Of a stretch of 64,000 bases of DNA, positions 43,036 to 51,291 are shown piece after piece. Both the position numbers and the translations under genes were made by a program. The stretch is from the NCBI RefSeq assembly GCF_014655955.1, contig NZ_BNBO01000011.1, positions 62,001-126,000 on the forward strand, given 5' to 3'. Within the stretch, counting starts at the first letter, position 1; each line of letters opens with the position of its first letter. Below the pieces are notes generated by a model. That model was not told where the DNA came from, did not search any database, and was given only the letters and a program-made list of their open reading frames with translations. Source of the stretch: Kitasatospora indigofera. Lineage in GTDB: Bacteria > Actinomycetota > Actinomycetes > Streptomycetales > Streptomycetaceae.

Positions 43036-43698
43036 TCACGCGCTTCGCGCGTCGCTCCCGCCCCGCCGGGCGTGCCTGCCCCGGACGGGCAGTGCGGCCC
43101 AGACGGTCACCTCGCCCGGGAGATCCCGCACGCCCCAGTCGCTGGCCAGTTGGCCGACGATGCTGAGTCCGCGTCCGCCGCGCGAGGTCAGCGAAGGACT
43201 GGACGGGATCGGCCGGGTCGGCGCACCGCCGTCGGTGACCTCCAGGGTGAGCATCCCGTCCGGATGCAGGCCCCAGCGGACCAGGACGCCGCCGGGCTCC
43301 TCGGCGCTCTCGCCGTCGTCCGCGTCGTGGCCCCGAAGCCCGTCGGCCGGATGCCCGTTGGACTGGAAGCCGTTGGGCTGGAAGCCGCCGGCCTGGAAGC
43401 CGTTGGACCGGGCGCCGGCCGGCTGCCGCGAGGGCACCGCCACCAGCACCTCGTCGACCAGCTCCGCCTCGGTGTCCCGGCCCAGGTCCAGCAGCCGGCC
43501 GAGCGGTCTGGCGTACCGACAGGCGTTGCTGAGCAGTTCCGAGAGAATCAGAACCGCGTCGTCCACGACCGTGTCCGGTATTTGTCGTTCGCCGAGATCC
43601 CGACGCAGCCGACGCCGCGCGACCCCGACGCTGGCCGGGCCGTGCGGCACCGCCATGGTCGATGAAGTCGGCACTTCGCGTGCCACCATCAACGCCAC
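43036..43698 (-). CDS. HATPase protein (RsbW-like anti-sigma/regulatory kinase)
   Basis: 220 residues. ATP-binding fold split by an insertion: the N box is at about 50-65 (DDAVLILSELLSNACRYARP) and the G1/G2 part at about 160-205 (LEVTDGGAPTRPIPSSPSLTS, shortened, then GRGLSIVGQLASDWGV). Between them is a Gly/Phe/Gln/Asn insert, GFQAGGFQPNGFQSNG, encoded by a 15-bp tandem repeat. Such proteins phosphorylate anti-anti-sigma factors and bind sigma factors, and their expected antagonist type, a GAF-PP2C phosphatase, lies at 38742. The GTG at 43698 has AAGGAGG 7 bases upstream; longer open frames lack this. Confidence 0.85.
   Translation of the reverse strand: MALMVAREVPTSSTMAVPHGPASVGVARRRLRRDLGERQIPDTVVDDAVLILSELLSNACRYARPLGRLLDLGRDTEAELVDEVLVAVPSRQPAGARSNGFQAGGFQPNGFQSNGHPADGLRGHDADDGESAEEPGGVLVRWGLHPDGMLTLEVTDGGAPTRPIPSSPSLTSRGGRGLSIVGQLASDWGVRDLPGEVTVWAALPVRGRHARRGGSDARSA
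43355..43399. repeat. In-frame 15-bp tandem repeat in the HATPase gene
   Basis: Three units of the form CCG(TTG/CCG)G(A/G)CTGGAAG start at 43355, 43370 and 43385, with a partial fourth at 43400. They keep the reading frame and encode FQ(S/P/A)(N/G)G five-residue units inside the ATP-binding fold. Confidence 0.75.
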
Positions 43699-44010
43699 CC
43701 CCGGACCTCCTTCAGCGTATGCCGAGGGATGGATGCCCCTTGGGAATGGGTCGGAAACGGCCGCGGGGCGATCCTGCGCGGACATTTCAAGACGAACGGC
43801 AAACCAGCAGCGCGAGGTGATTCCGCGCTCACCCTCGGTACATTCCGGACATTGAATGTGTTCCGTCCCGCGGAACCCACCGGAAACCGGACAGTGGCCG
43901 CGCCGCGTCCCGGGGCCGCCTCACCGCCCGGCCGGTCGGCTCCGCCGTGTCAGCGTCCTACCGGTCGGCGGACCGACCCGCCGGCGCCCGACCCGCCGGC
44001 CCTCGATCCG
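43699..44010. other. Promoter region of the HATPase gene
   Basis: 312 bases between two leftward genes. AT-richer at 43770-43860, with an 11-bp palindrome ACATTGAATGT at 43849-43859 about 150 bases upstream of the GTG. The rest is GC-rich spacer after the phosphodiesterase gene. Confidence 0.45.
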
Positions 44011-44835
44011 TCAGCGGCCGAGCTGTGCCAGCACCTCGGCCGGGCGGTTGGTGATGATCGCGGAGACGCCCAGCTCCAGGCAGAGCTCCACGTCGGCCGG
44101 CTCGTCCACCGTCCAGACGTGCACCTGGTGCCCGGCCCGGCGCAGCGCCGGCACCAGCCCGGGGCGGGCCCGCACCAGGTCGATCCCGGGCCCGGCGATG
44201 GTCGCGCCGCCCGGCAGCGAGGCGCCCGGCCGCAGCCGCAGCGGCAGCATCCGGTCGAACAGGAACACCCGGGAGAACTCCGGCGCGGCCCGCCGCACCC
44301 GGCCCAGGGCCAGTGCGGAGAAGCTCATGATCCGGGCCTGCGGGCGGCTCTCCGGATTCCCGCCGGGCCCCGAGATCCCGTACCGGGCCAGTGCCTTCAG
44401 CAGTTCCGACTCCACCCGGCCGCGGAACCGGACCGGGTGCTTGGTCTCGATCGCCAGGTCGACCCGGCGGCCGCAGTCGGCCACCAGCTCCAGCAGGCTG
44501 TCCAGCCGCAGCACCGCCCGCGCCTCCGGGTCCGCCGCCCCCGCCCCGTCCTTCCAGGAGCCGAAGTCGTACGCCTCCAACTGGGCCAGGGTCATCGCGG
44601 AGACCGCCCCGCGTCCGTCCGAGGTCCGCTGGATCCGCCGGTCGTGCACGCAGACCAGCTGCCCGTCCGCGGTCACCCGGACGTCGCACTCGAAGGCGTC
44701 GGCGCCCTCCGCCAGGGCCCGCCGGTACGCGGCCAGGGTGTGCTCGGGCAGCGCCCGGGAGGAGCCGCGGTGGGCCACCACCTGGACGGGCTGCGCGGTG
44801 CGGGCGGTCGCGGGGGACAGGTCGGCGCTGGTCAC
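44011..44835 (-). CDS. Glycerophosphodiester phosphodiesterase
   Basis: 274 residues, TIM-barrel. It starts VQVVAHRGSSRALPEHTLAA (catalytic His-Arg, and Glu in PEHT), then EGADAFECDVRVTADGQLVC and VCVHDRRI with the second His. Glu in LAIETKHP and the end VWTVDEPADVELCLELGVSA also match the family. The enzyme hydrolyses glycerophosphodiesters to glycerol 3-phosphate and alcohols. No signal peptide is seen, so it acts in the cytosol. The GTG at 44835 is the start giving the shortest lead; no strong ribosome site. The gene downstream of it is separated by a promoter region, and CytX lies upstream in the same direction. Confidence 0.92.
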   Translation of the reverse strand: MTSADLSPATARTAQPVQVVAHRGSSRALPEHTLAAYRRALAEGADAFECDVRVTADGQLVCVHDRRIQRTSDGRGAVSAMTLAQLEAYDFGSWKDGAGAADPEARAVLRLDSLLELVADCGRRVDLAIETKHPVRFRGRVESELLKALARYGISGPGGNPESRPQARIMSFSALALGRVRRAAPEFSRVFLFDRMLPLRLRPGASLPGGATIAGPGIDLVRARPGLVPALRRAGHQVHVWTVDEPADVELCLELGVSAIITNRPAEVLAQLGR

Positions 44836-44973
44836 AGCGCCAACGATAGGCGGCCCGGATGACGGAACGGCGACGGCGGCCCCAACCTGCGGGGCCGCCG
44901 TCGCCGTGGTGGCGCAATCCGGGAGGTCGGGCCGGTCGCCGGGCCGGTCGCCGGGCCGGCCAGGGTCAGCCGG

Positions 44974-46407
44974 TCAGCCGGCCTGGCGGTCCCCGGTCAG
45001 CGGGGTGAGGGCCAGGGTGACCAGCGCGGGCACCAGGAAGCCGAACAGCGAGGCCGAGGTCCATTCCTGCGGGGTGAAGTGCAGGGCGCTCTGCGCGTCC
45101 GTCCAGAGGTCCACCCACCAGCTGGTGATCGCGGTCGGGGCGATGAACTGGTAGACCGCGAAGCCCAGTGCCCACGGCAGCAGCATCAGCCAGCGCGAGG
45201 GCGCCCGCTCGGAGAGGTCCCAGCCGCGGCGCCCGGCGCCGAAGAAGTAGTCCACCGCCAGCACCGCGAACAGCGGCACGAAGACCGAGCCGATCAGGCC
45301 GAGGAAGTTGTAGTACGAGGCGGTGAATTCCTTGATCTGCAGGGCGAGGACGGTGGTCAGCACGCCGATCCCGCCGGTCAGCAGCCGCCGGTCGACCCGC
45401 GGGAAGAGGTTGTGCACCGACATCGCGGTCGAGTACACGTTCGCGAAGGACTGGTCGGTCTCGCGCAGCACCAGCACCAGCAGGAAGGCCCAGCCGGCCC
45501 AGACCCCGGTGAACGAGGAGAAGATCTTCTCGGTGTCCCCGCCGGACTGCAGCAGCGCGATCAGGCCCAGCACGTAGCACCAGACCTGGGCGACGGTGTA
45601 GCCGGAGAAGGTGCCCCAGAAGGAGGCCGCGGCGGTGCGCGAGTGCCGGGTGTAGTCGGCGGCCAGCGGCACGAAGGAGATCGACAGCGCGATGACGGCG
45701 TCGGTCGCGGGCAGGAAACCGTGCCAGTTGCCCGCCCCCGGGTCCGGGAAGCCCTGGCGGCCCAGCTGGACGGTGAAGTACACCATCGCCACGGCCACCG
45801 CGACGGCCACGTACTTGCGCAGGACGGCGATCGAGCCCAGCGGCCAGATCGTCAGCACGGTGGTGAGCGACCCGGCCAGCAGGACGAACAGCCAGCGGTA
45901 GCCGTCGGTGCCGGCCACCGTCTGGGCGCCCTGCGCGATCACGGTGAGCTCGAAGACGCCCCAGCCGACGCACTGGGCGATGTTCAGCACCGTCGGCAGG
46001 TAGCTCAGCCTCGTGCCGAACAGCCCGCGCAGGTTGGCCATCGCCGGCGCACCGGTCTTCGCCCCGATCAGGGCGGCGACGCCGAGCGCGGCGGTGCCGA
46101 TCACGGTGCCGGCCAGGATCGCGACCACGGCGGCCGTGAAGGACATCTCCGAGCCCGGGGCGCCCAGCACGGTCGCGGCGGTGCTGAAGCCGATCAGGCT
46201 GACGCCCAGGTTGAGCCAGAGCGCGAACTGGTCCTTGAAGGACAGGGTGCGCGGCGGCTCGGTGTCGAGGACGAGCGGCGCCTCGGCGCGCCCGTGGGCC
46301 TCCGGACGGTCCAGCACGGCGACGTCCGTGTGAAGGCCTTCCGGAGGAGCGGGGAATTCCGTGGACGCCGACGCGTCCGAAGAAGAGGATGGCGAAGCAG
46401 ACGGCAT
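44974..46407 (-). CDS. cytX: NCS1-family transporter under TPP control (CytX-type hydroxymethylpyrimidine permease)
   Basis: 477 residues, about twelve transmembrane helices of the purine/cytosine permease (NCS1) family. Features include LWLNLGVSLIGFSTAATVLG, VAALIGAKTGAPAMANLRGL and FFGAGRRGWDLSERAPSRWL near the end. The first 60 residues are cytoplasmic and Ser/Ala/Pro-rich. A TPP riboswitch lies immediately upstream, which fits a transporter for the thiamin precursor hydroxymethylpyrimidine (CytX) rather than cytosine. ATG at 46407 is 9 bases after AGGGAG, which is the end of the riboswitch. The symbol rests on this context. No thiamin biosynthesis gene is in the window. Confidence 0.85.
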   Translation of the reverse strand: MPSASPSSSSDASASTEFPAPPEGLHTDVAVLDRPEAHGRAEAPLVLDTEPPRTLSFKDQFALWLNLGVSLIGFSTAATVLGAPGSEMSFTAAVVAILAGTVIGTAALGVAALIGAKTGAPAMANLRGLFGTRLSYLPTVLNIAQCVGWGVFELTVIAQGAQTVAGTDGYRWLFVLLAGSLTTVLTIWPLGSIAVLRKYVAVAVAVAMVYFTVQLGRQGFPDPGAGNWHGFLPATDAVIALSISFVPLAADYTRHSRTAAASFWGTFSGYTVAQVWCYVLGLIALLQSGGDTEKIFSSFTGVWAGWAFLLVLVLRETDQSFANVYSTAMSVHNLFPRVDRRLLTGGIGVLTTVLALQIKEFTASYYNFLGLIGSVFVPLFAVLAVDYFFGAGRRGWDLSERAPSRWLMLLPWALGFAVYQFIAPTAITSWWVDLWTDAQSALHFTPQEWTSASLFGFLVPALVTLALTPLTGDRQAG

Positions 46408-46410
46408 GGC

Positions 46411-46542
46411 CGATACTCCCTACGCCGGCATTACCCGGACAGGTTCCGGCGGTCAGCGCTCCCTCGCCCGCCCTCCACGACTACCGTGGCGTACGGTCGA
46501 CCAGCGCACTCTCAGCCTGGAAGGGGTCCAAGCTCCCGCGTG
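46411..46542 (-). promoter_or_regulatory. TPP riboswitch (THI element)
   Basis: On the minus strand it reads CACGCGGGAGCTTGGAC, then the conserved GCTGAGAGTGCG, then a variable arm, then ACCGCCGGAACCTGTCCGG, GTAATGCCGGCGTAGGGAG. These match the conserved parts of the thiamin-pyrophosphate aptamer (CUGAGA and ACCUG...GGUAAUGCC). The Shine-Dalgarno AGGGAG of cytX is in the last bases of the element, so control by hiding the ribosome site is likely. Confidence 0.93.
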
Positions 46543-46755
46543 TTCAGATTGAAGCGACAGGCTAGCGGGAGCCGGGTGGAACGCCAAGGCCGGGGCCGCG
46601 GGCCGTCCGCATCGCGGGACGCGTGGGCCCTGACGGGCGCCGGTGTTCGGTCCGGCTAAGGATTCTTATGAGTTCTTCAGAGGGCCCCTTACGGCAATCG
46701 AATCCCGCATACGAAAAACTATGCTTCTTGGTCCTGTCAGCTATGGAGGTCGTCA

Positions 46756-48552
46756 GTGAGCACCGAGCGCGAGAGTGGGTCCACCGGACCGCAGGAGGGG
46801 CAGCCCTCCGGCGGTCACGGGGCGGTGGGTCCGGCGTCCGACGGCCCGGCGCAGCAGCCCGCGGCCGCCGCGGCGGGTGCCGGTACGCCGCCCGCCGGGG
46901 ACTCCCCGCGGACGCTGGCCTTCGGCAAGCTGAGCGAGCCCGAGCCGGCCGCACCCGGGTCGCCAGTGGCACCCGCCGCACCTGTTGCCCCGGCCGCCCC
47001 GTCCTACCTGGACGCGCCGCCGCCGGTGCTGCCCCCGGCCGCCCCGGCCGCCCCCGCGGCCCCCGCGGCCCCGTCCTACCTGGACGCGCCGCCGCCGGCC
47101 AACCCGTACGCCACCCCCGCCCCGGCGGCCGACCCGTACGCGGCCCCGGCCCCCGCGGCCGACCCGTACGCGGCACCCGTCCCGGTCGCCGCCGGCCCGT
47201 ACGCGGCCGCGCCCGCGCCCGGCCAGGGCCCCGCCGCCGACCCGTACGGCCCGCCGCCCGGCACCCCGGCCGAGCACGGCCACCACCCGTTCGGCGCCGG
47301 ACAGCCGCTCGGCGGCTGGGGCGCCCAGGACGCCGGTGCCGGTGGCACCTACGGCGGCCCGGGCGGGCCCGGCCTGCCCGGCGGCCCCGGTTACCCGGGC
47401 CAGTACCCGGGCGCGGCGCCCGGCGGTCCGCGCAAGAAGCGCGGCGGCCTGGTCGCCCTGATCGCGGCGGTCGCCCTGGTGGCCGGCGTGGCGGGCGGCG
47501 CCGTCGGCGTCGCGGTCACCGACAACGGCGACACGGTCAGCTCCGCCAACGACCACCGCAGCACCACCGTCCCGGCCGGCAACACCCAGAAGAACGAGGC
47601 CGCCCCCGGCTCGGTCGCCGCCATCGCCCAGAAGGCGCTGCCCAGCACCGTCACCATCAAGGCGCAGAGCAGCACCGAGTCCGGCACCGGCACCGGCTTC
47701 GTCTTCGACACCGAGGGCCACATCCTCACCAACAACCACGTGGTCGCCCCGGCCGCGAACGGCGGCAAACTGACCGTCAAGTTCGCCGACGGCTCGTCCT
47801 ACACCGCCTCGGTGCTCGGCCGCGCCGAGGGCTACGACGTGGCCGTGGTCAAGCTGGACAACCCGCCGAAGGACAAGCTCAGCCCGCTCCCGCTCGGCGA
47901 CTCCGACAAGGTCAACGTCGGCGACGCGACCATCGCGATCGGCGCGCCGTACGGCCTGGAGTCCACCGTCACCACCGGCATCGTCAGCGCCAAGGACCGC
48001 CCGGTCGCCTCCGGCGACGAGACCGGCGCGCAGGCCTCGTACATGAACGCCCTGCAGACCGACGCCTCGATCAACCCCGGGAACTCCGGCGGCCCGCTGC
48101 TGGACGGCGCCGGCGCCGTGATCGGCATCAACTCGGCCATCCAGTCCAACTCCTCGGGCAGCGGCCGGGCCGGCAGCATCGGCCTCGGCTTCGCCATCCC
48201 GATCAACCAGGCCAAGTGGGTCGCCGACACCCTGATCAAGACCGGCCGCCCGGTGTACGCCAAGCTCGACGTGCTGCGCAACGACGACTACAAGGGCGAC
48301 GGCGCGCAGATCCAGACCAACGCCGTCCAGGGCACCCCCGCCGTCACCCCCGGCGGCGCCGCCGACAAGGCCGGCCTCAAGCCCGGTGACGTCATCACCA
48401 AGCTCGGCGGCAGCCCGATCGAGAACGGCCCGGCCCTGGTCAGCAAGATCTGGACGCACAAGCCCGGCGAGACGGTCGACGTGGAGTACGTCCGCGACGG
48501 CAAGACCGGCACCACCAAGGTCACCCTCGGCGAGCGCACCGGCGACAACTGA
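46756..48552 (+). CDS. HtrA/DegP-like membrane serine protease with PDZ domain
   Basis: 598 residues. The cytoplasmic start (about 1-230) is Pro/Ala/Gly/Tyr-rich with repeats SYLDAPPP (twice) and PYAAPAPAAD. A membrane helix follows (about 232-257, LVALIAAVALVAGVAGGAVG). The trypsin-like domain is at about 290-490 with His in LTNNHVV, Asp in YDVAVVKL and Ser in NPGNSGGPLL. The PDZ domain is at about 510-590 (PGGAADKAGLKPGDVITKLG). It should cut or refold damaged proteins outside the membrane. The GTG at 46756 has GGAGG 6 bases upstream. No regulator is adjacent; AT-rich DNA from 46655 to 46755 should contain the promoter. Confidence 0.92.
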   Translation: MSTERESGSTGPQEGQPSGGHGAVGPASDGPAQQPAAAAAGAGTPPAGDSPRTLAFGKLSEPEPAAPGSPVAPAAPVAPAAPSYLDAPPPVLPPAAPAAPAAPAAPSYLDAPPPANPYATPAPAADPYAAPAPAADPYAAPVPVAAGPYAAAPAPGQGPAADPYGPPPGTPAEHGHHPFGAGQPLGGWGAQDAGAGGTYGGPGGPGLPGGPGYPGQYPGAAPGGPRKKRGGLVALIAAVALVAGVAGGAVGVAVTDNGDTVSSANDHRSTTVPAGNTQKNEAAPGSVAAIAQKALPSTVTIKAQSSTESGTGTGFVFDTEGHILTNNHVVAPAANGGKLTVKFADGSSYTASVLGRAEGYDVAVVKLDNPPKDKLSPLPLGDSDKVNVGDATIAIGAPYGLESTVTTGIVSAKDRPVASGDETGAQASYMNALQTDASINPGNSGGPLLDGAGAVIGINSAIQSNSSGSGRAGSIGLGFAIPINQAKWVADTLIKTGRPVYAKLDVLRNDDYKGDGAQIQTNAVQGTPAVTPGGAADKAGLKPGDVITKLGGSPIENGPALVSKIWTHKPGETVDVEYVRDGKTGTTKVTLGERTGDN

Positions 48553-48641
48553 CCCCGGGCGGCGCCCCGGCGCCACCTCCCACCCACCCGGCAAACCAGG
48601 TGCACCGAACCCCGCCGGACCCGTTAGGCTGACCTCCGCCT

Positions 48642-48729
48642 GGAGAGCTGCCCGAGCGGCCTAAGGGAACAGTCTTGAAAACTGTCGTGGCGTGACCCGT
48701 CACCGTGGGTTCGAATCCCACGCTCTCCG
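48642..48729 (+). tRNA. tRNA-Ser (anticodon UGA)
   Basis: 88 nt including the discriminator G. The acceptor stem GGAGAGC pairs with GCTCTCC. The D arm contains the usual AGCGGCCTAAGG. The anticodon loop CTTGAAA gives UGA. A long variable arm (class II, around CGTGGCGTGACCCGTCACC) and the T arm GTGGGTTCGAATCCCAC complete the fold. CCA is not encoded. It reads UCA/UCG serine codons. A hairpin terminator follows 22 bases later. Confidence 0.96.
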
Positions 48730-48751
48730 CTGGTAGGAGAAACACCTGCTC

Positions 48752-48786
48752 AGGGCGGGTATCGGCAACTCACCGGTACCCGCCCT
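48752..48786 (+). terminator. Terminator after tRNA-Ser
   Basis: Perfect 10-bp arms AGGGCGGGTA (48752-48761) and TACCCGCCCT (48777-48786), with extra pairing inside through one G-T wobble. Confidence 0.75.
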
Positions 48787-49083
48787 TCGCGTTGCCCGGC
48801 CTCGCCCGTCCAACCTGAGCGGTGCTCCTGGCCGGCATGGACCGGGTCCCTGTGGCGGGCGCCGCCCGCCGGGCCGGGCAGGTCCGCCCGATCTTGGCCG
48901 GCACTTCCTCCGCTCCCGGGGCCGCGACGGCCCGGGCCGGGTCGCTCCGGGCCCGCGGCCGCCGGTCCTGGGCCGGAGCCCCAGCTCGGCCGCGCTCCAC
49001 CGGCAGGCCCGCGTCGCCGGGCGGGCGTCGCGCGGCGGGTGACCGGGGTCCGGCGGTCGGCACCAGCCCCGGCCGTAGGCCCG
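48787..49083. other. Region between tRNA-Ser and the HAD gene
   Basis: About 300 bases of GC-rich DNA with no gene I can support. I looked for a copy of the tRNA 3' end, a sign of an integrated element, and found none. Confidence 0.5.
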
Positions 49084-49746
49084 TCAGCCTCCCGCACCCG
49101 TCAGGGCCAGCAGGTGTCCCGCCGCCCCCGCCACGTCGTCCTCGATGTGGTCGGGGGTGGCCGGCTGGTCGGCGGTCCAGGGGCGGCCGGCGGAGATCCA
49201 GAGGGAGCGGATGCCGGCGGCGGTGGCGCCGGTGATGTCGGTGGCGGGGTTGTTGCCGACCATCCAGGTGGCGGAGGAGAGGGGGAGGCCGCAGCGTTCG
49301 GCGGCGATCCGGAAGACCTCCGGGTCGGGCTTGCGGGCGCCGGCCTCCTCGGAGATGCAGACGGCGTCCACGTGGTGGTGGATGCCGGCCGCGTGGATCT
49401 TGGCGCGCTGGACGTCGGTGACGCCGTTGCTGAGGACGCCGACCGTCCAGCCGGCCGCCCGGAGCCGGTCCAGGCCGGTCAGCGTCGCGGGTTCGTGGGT
49501 GACGTCGGCGGCGAGGGCGGCGACGTAGGCGGCCCAGAGCTCCTCGGTGCTCCCGGGCAGGCCGAGCGGCTCGCGCAGGGCGGCGAAGGTGTCGGGGGAG
49601 GTGCGGTCCTTCAGGGCGGCGGCCAGGCGGCGGGCGGCGTCCTGGCCGAGGCCGCGGGCCGCGCAGAAGCGGGCGACCGAGTCCGCCACCGGGACCCGGC
49701 GCTCGATCAGGGTGTGGTCGAGGTCGATCAGGACGAGCTTGGGCAT
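49084..49746 (-). CDS. HAD-family hydrolase
   Basis: 220 residues. Motif I LVLIDLDHTLI (DxD with the nucleophile and acid/base Asp), motif II VLSNGVTD (Ser), motif III KPDPEVF (Lys) and motif IV MVGNNPATDITGA (the acidic residue at D in ATD). The helical cap lies at about 18-90. These features fit a small-molecule phosphatase of the phosphoglycolate-phosphatase-like subfamily. The substrate is unknown. ATG at 49746 is the only start giving motif I at the usual place. It converges on the tRNA and diverges from the amidase gene. Confidence 0.9.
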   Translation of the reverse strand: MPKLVLIDLDHTLIERRVPVADSVARFCAARGLGQDAARRLAAALKDRTSPDTFAALREPLGLPGSTEELWAAYVAALAADVTHEPATLTGLDRLRAAGWTVGVLSNGVTDVQRAKIHAAGIHHHVDAVCISEEAGARKPDPEVFRIAAERCGLPLSSATWMVGNNPATDITGATAAGIRSLWISAGRPWTADQPATPDHIEDDVAGAAGHLLALTGAGG

Positions 49747-50031
49747 GCCGCCGACCCTAGGGCGGCGGCGCCGTCCGCCGGTGGCCGACACGGCGTCACC
49801 ACCCGTTCCGACGCAGGTCGGGGCAGGCTTCGCTCGGCCGTCGGTGGCGTGCGCGATTGTTCGGATCATCAGCCCCAGGAGACTCGCCGGGTGCCTCGAT
49901 CGGGTGGTTTGAATACGATCTGAGGGCCGACGTTCCGGTTTTGCCGTTCGCTGGTGGATCGCGGGCGAACAGTCCGCGCACCACGTCCCGGCCGTCGTGC
50001 CGGGAACTTCGGCATGTCCAGGAGGCACCTC

Positions 50032-51165
50032 ATGGCCTGGTACCCCGGCGCTGAGCGCATGGAGCTGCAACCCGAATCCGACGGCCAGCCGGCCATCGTC
50101 CCGACCCAGTTGATCCTGCACAGCATCGCTGCGCCGTGGACGCCGCAGCGGATCTTCGAGTACTGGCGGGACAGCACGAACCTGGAGAGCCACTTCGGCC
50201 TCGGGTACGACGGCGCGATCGCGCAGTACATCGGCACGCAGACCCGCGCCGACGCGAACATGTACGCCAACCGCCGCCCCGACGGCACCGGCGCGGTGTC
50301 CGTCGAGAGCGCGTCCAACCTCCAGCACACCGACCCCTGGACGGACGCCCAGGTCGAGACGCTGATCCGGCTCGGTGTCTGGATGCACCAGCAGCACGGC
50401 ATCCCGCTCCGCGTCTGCCGCACCTGGGACGACCCGGGGTACGGGTACCACCGGCTGTTCCCGCAGTGGTCGGACGGCGGCACCGCCTGCCCCGGCGACG
50501 CCCGGGTGCGCCAGTTCCTGGAGGCGGTCCTCCCCGGGATCGTCGCCCGGGCCGGCGGCGGCCCGCTGCCCACCCCGCGCACCCCCACCCCGCCCCCGCC
50601 GGCCCCGGAGCCCGCCGTCGCCCGCTACCAGGTGACGATCGGCGGCCTGGTCTACGGCTACGGCGCGCACGGCCCGCACGTCCGCGAGGTGGGCGAGGCG
50701 CTGGTCGCCCACGGCTTCGGCACCCACTACCGGAGCGGCCCGGACGAGGACTGGCGGGACCCGGACACCCTCAACTACGCCGACTACCAGCGCTCGCTCG
50801 GCTACTCCGGCGCCGACGCGGACGGCGTCCCGGGCGAGTCCTCGCTGCGCGGCCTGCTCGGGCACCTCCCCGCCCCGCGGGTCGTCTCGCTGGCGCACGT
50901 CCGGGCCGCCGCCCGCACCGACCCGGGCGCGGAGCAGGGGCACCGGACGTACGGCGACGAGGTCCGGATCGTCGAGCAGGCGCTGGTCGACGAGGGGCTC
51001 CTCGACCCGGTCTGGGTGGACGGCTCGCTCGGCACCAGGACCATCGAGGCGTACGCCGGGTTCCAGCGGCGGCTGGGCTACCAGGGCGCCCAGGCGGACG
51101 GCATCCCCGGCCAGCGCAGCCTGACCGAACTCGGCGACCGGCACGGCTTCACCGTCACGGACTGA
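50032..51165 (+). CDS. N-acetylmuramoyl-L-alanine amidase-like protein with two peptidoglycan-binding domains
   Basis: 377 residues. The N-terminal part (about 15-165) is like the amidase_2/PGRP fold: VPTQLILHSIAAPWTPQRIF (first zinc His), then GGTACPGDARVRQFLEAVLP (the usual GHxxCPG-type end, here with T-A-C-P-G and no His before it). Two peptidoglycan-binding modules follow (about 240-290 and 320-372), with NYADYQRSLGYSGADADGVP and AYAGFQRRLGYQGAQADGIP. There is no signal peptide or membrane helix. Lytic enzymes with this layout are common as phage endolysins, but also occur as chromosomal genes in Streptomyces. ATG at 50032 has AGGAGG 6 bases upstream. The missing His means the zinc site should be checked. 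Confidence 0.75.
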   Translation: MAWYPGAERMELQPESDGQPAIVPTQLILHSIAAPWTPQRIFEYWRDSTNLESHFGLGYDGAIAQYIGTQTRADANMYANRRPDGTGAVSVESASNLQHTDPWTDAQVETLIRLGVWMHQQHGIPLRVCRTWDDPGYGYHRLFPQWSDGGTACPGDARVRQFLEAVLPGIVARAGGGPLPTPRTPTPPPPAPEPAVARYQVTIGGLVYGYGAHGPHVREVGEALVAHGFGTHYRSGPDEDWRDPDTLNYADYQRSLGYSGADADGVPGESSLRGLLGHLPAPRVVSLAHVRAAARTDPGAEQGHRTYGDEVRIVEQALVDEGLLDPVWVDGSLGTRTIEAYAGFQRRLGYQGAQADGIPGQRSLTELGDRHGFTVTD

Positions 51166-51250
51166 CCGGCGGAGCGGTCACGGGCCGGGCGGGGGGAGGG
51201 GCGGTGGCACCCGGCCCGGGAGGGCGGCGGAGGCGTCGGGGAGGGCGGGC

Positions 51251-51281
51251 TTGACCATGACACCGTGTGAGGCTGTCCAGT
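51251..51281 (+). promoter_or_regulatory. MerR-type promoter of the GyrI-like regulator
   Basis: TTGACC at 51251-51256 and TCCAGT at 51276-51281 with a 19-base spacer containing ACACCGTGT (a short palindrome). Same layout as the promoter at 31621, 10 bases before the ATG at 51292. Confidence 0.7.
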
Positions 51282-51291
51282 AGGAGGCGTC

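Noticed and set aside
48642-48786. tRNA-Ser as an attachment site of an integrative element
   Set aside because: No integrase, excisionase or repeated copy of the tRNA 3' end is found within the window.
50032-51165. Prophage remnant around the endolysin-like gene
   Set aside because: No holin, tail, capsid or integrase genes are near; neighbours are ordinary metabolic and regulatory genes.
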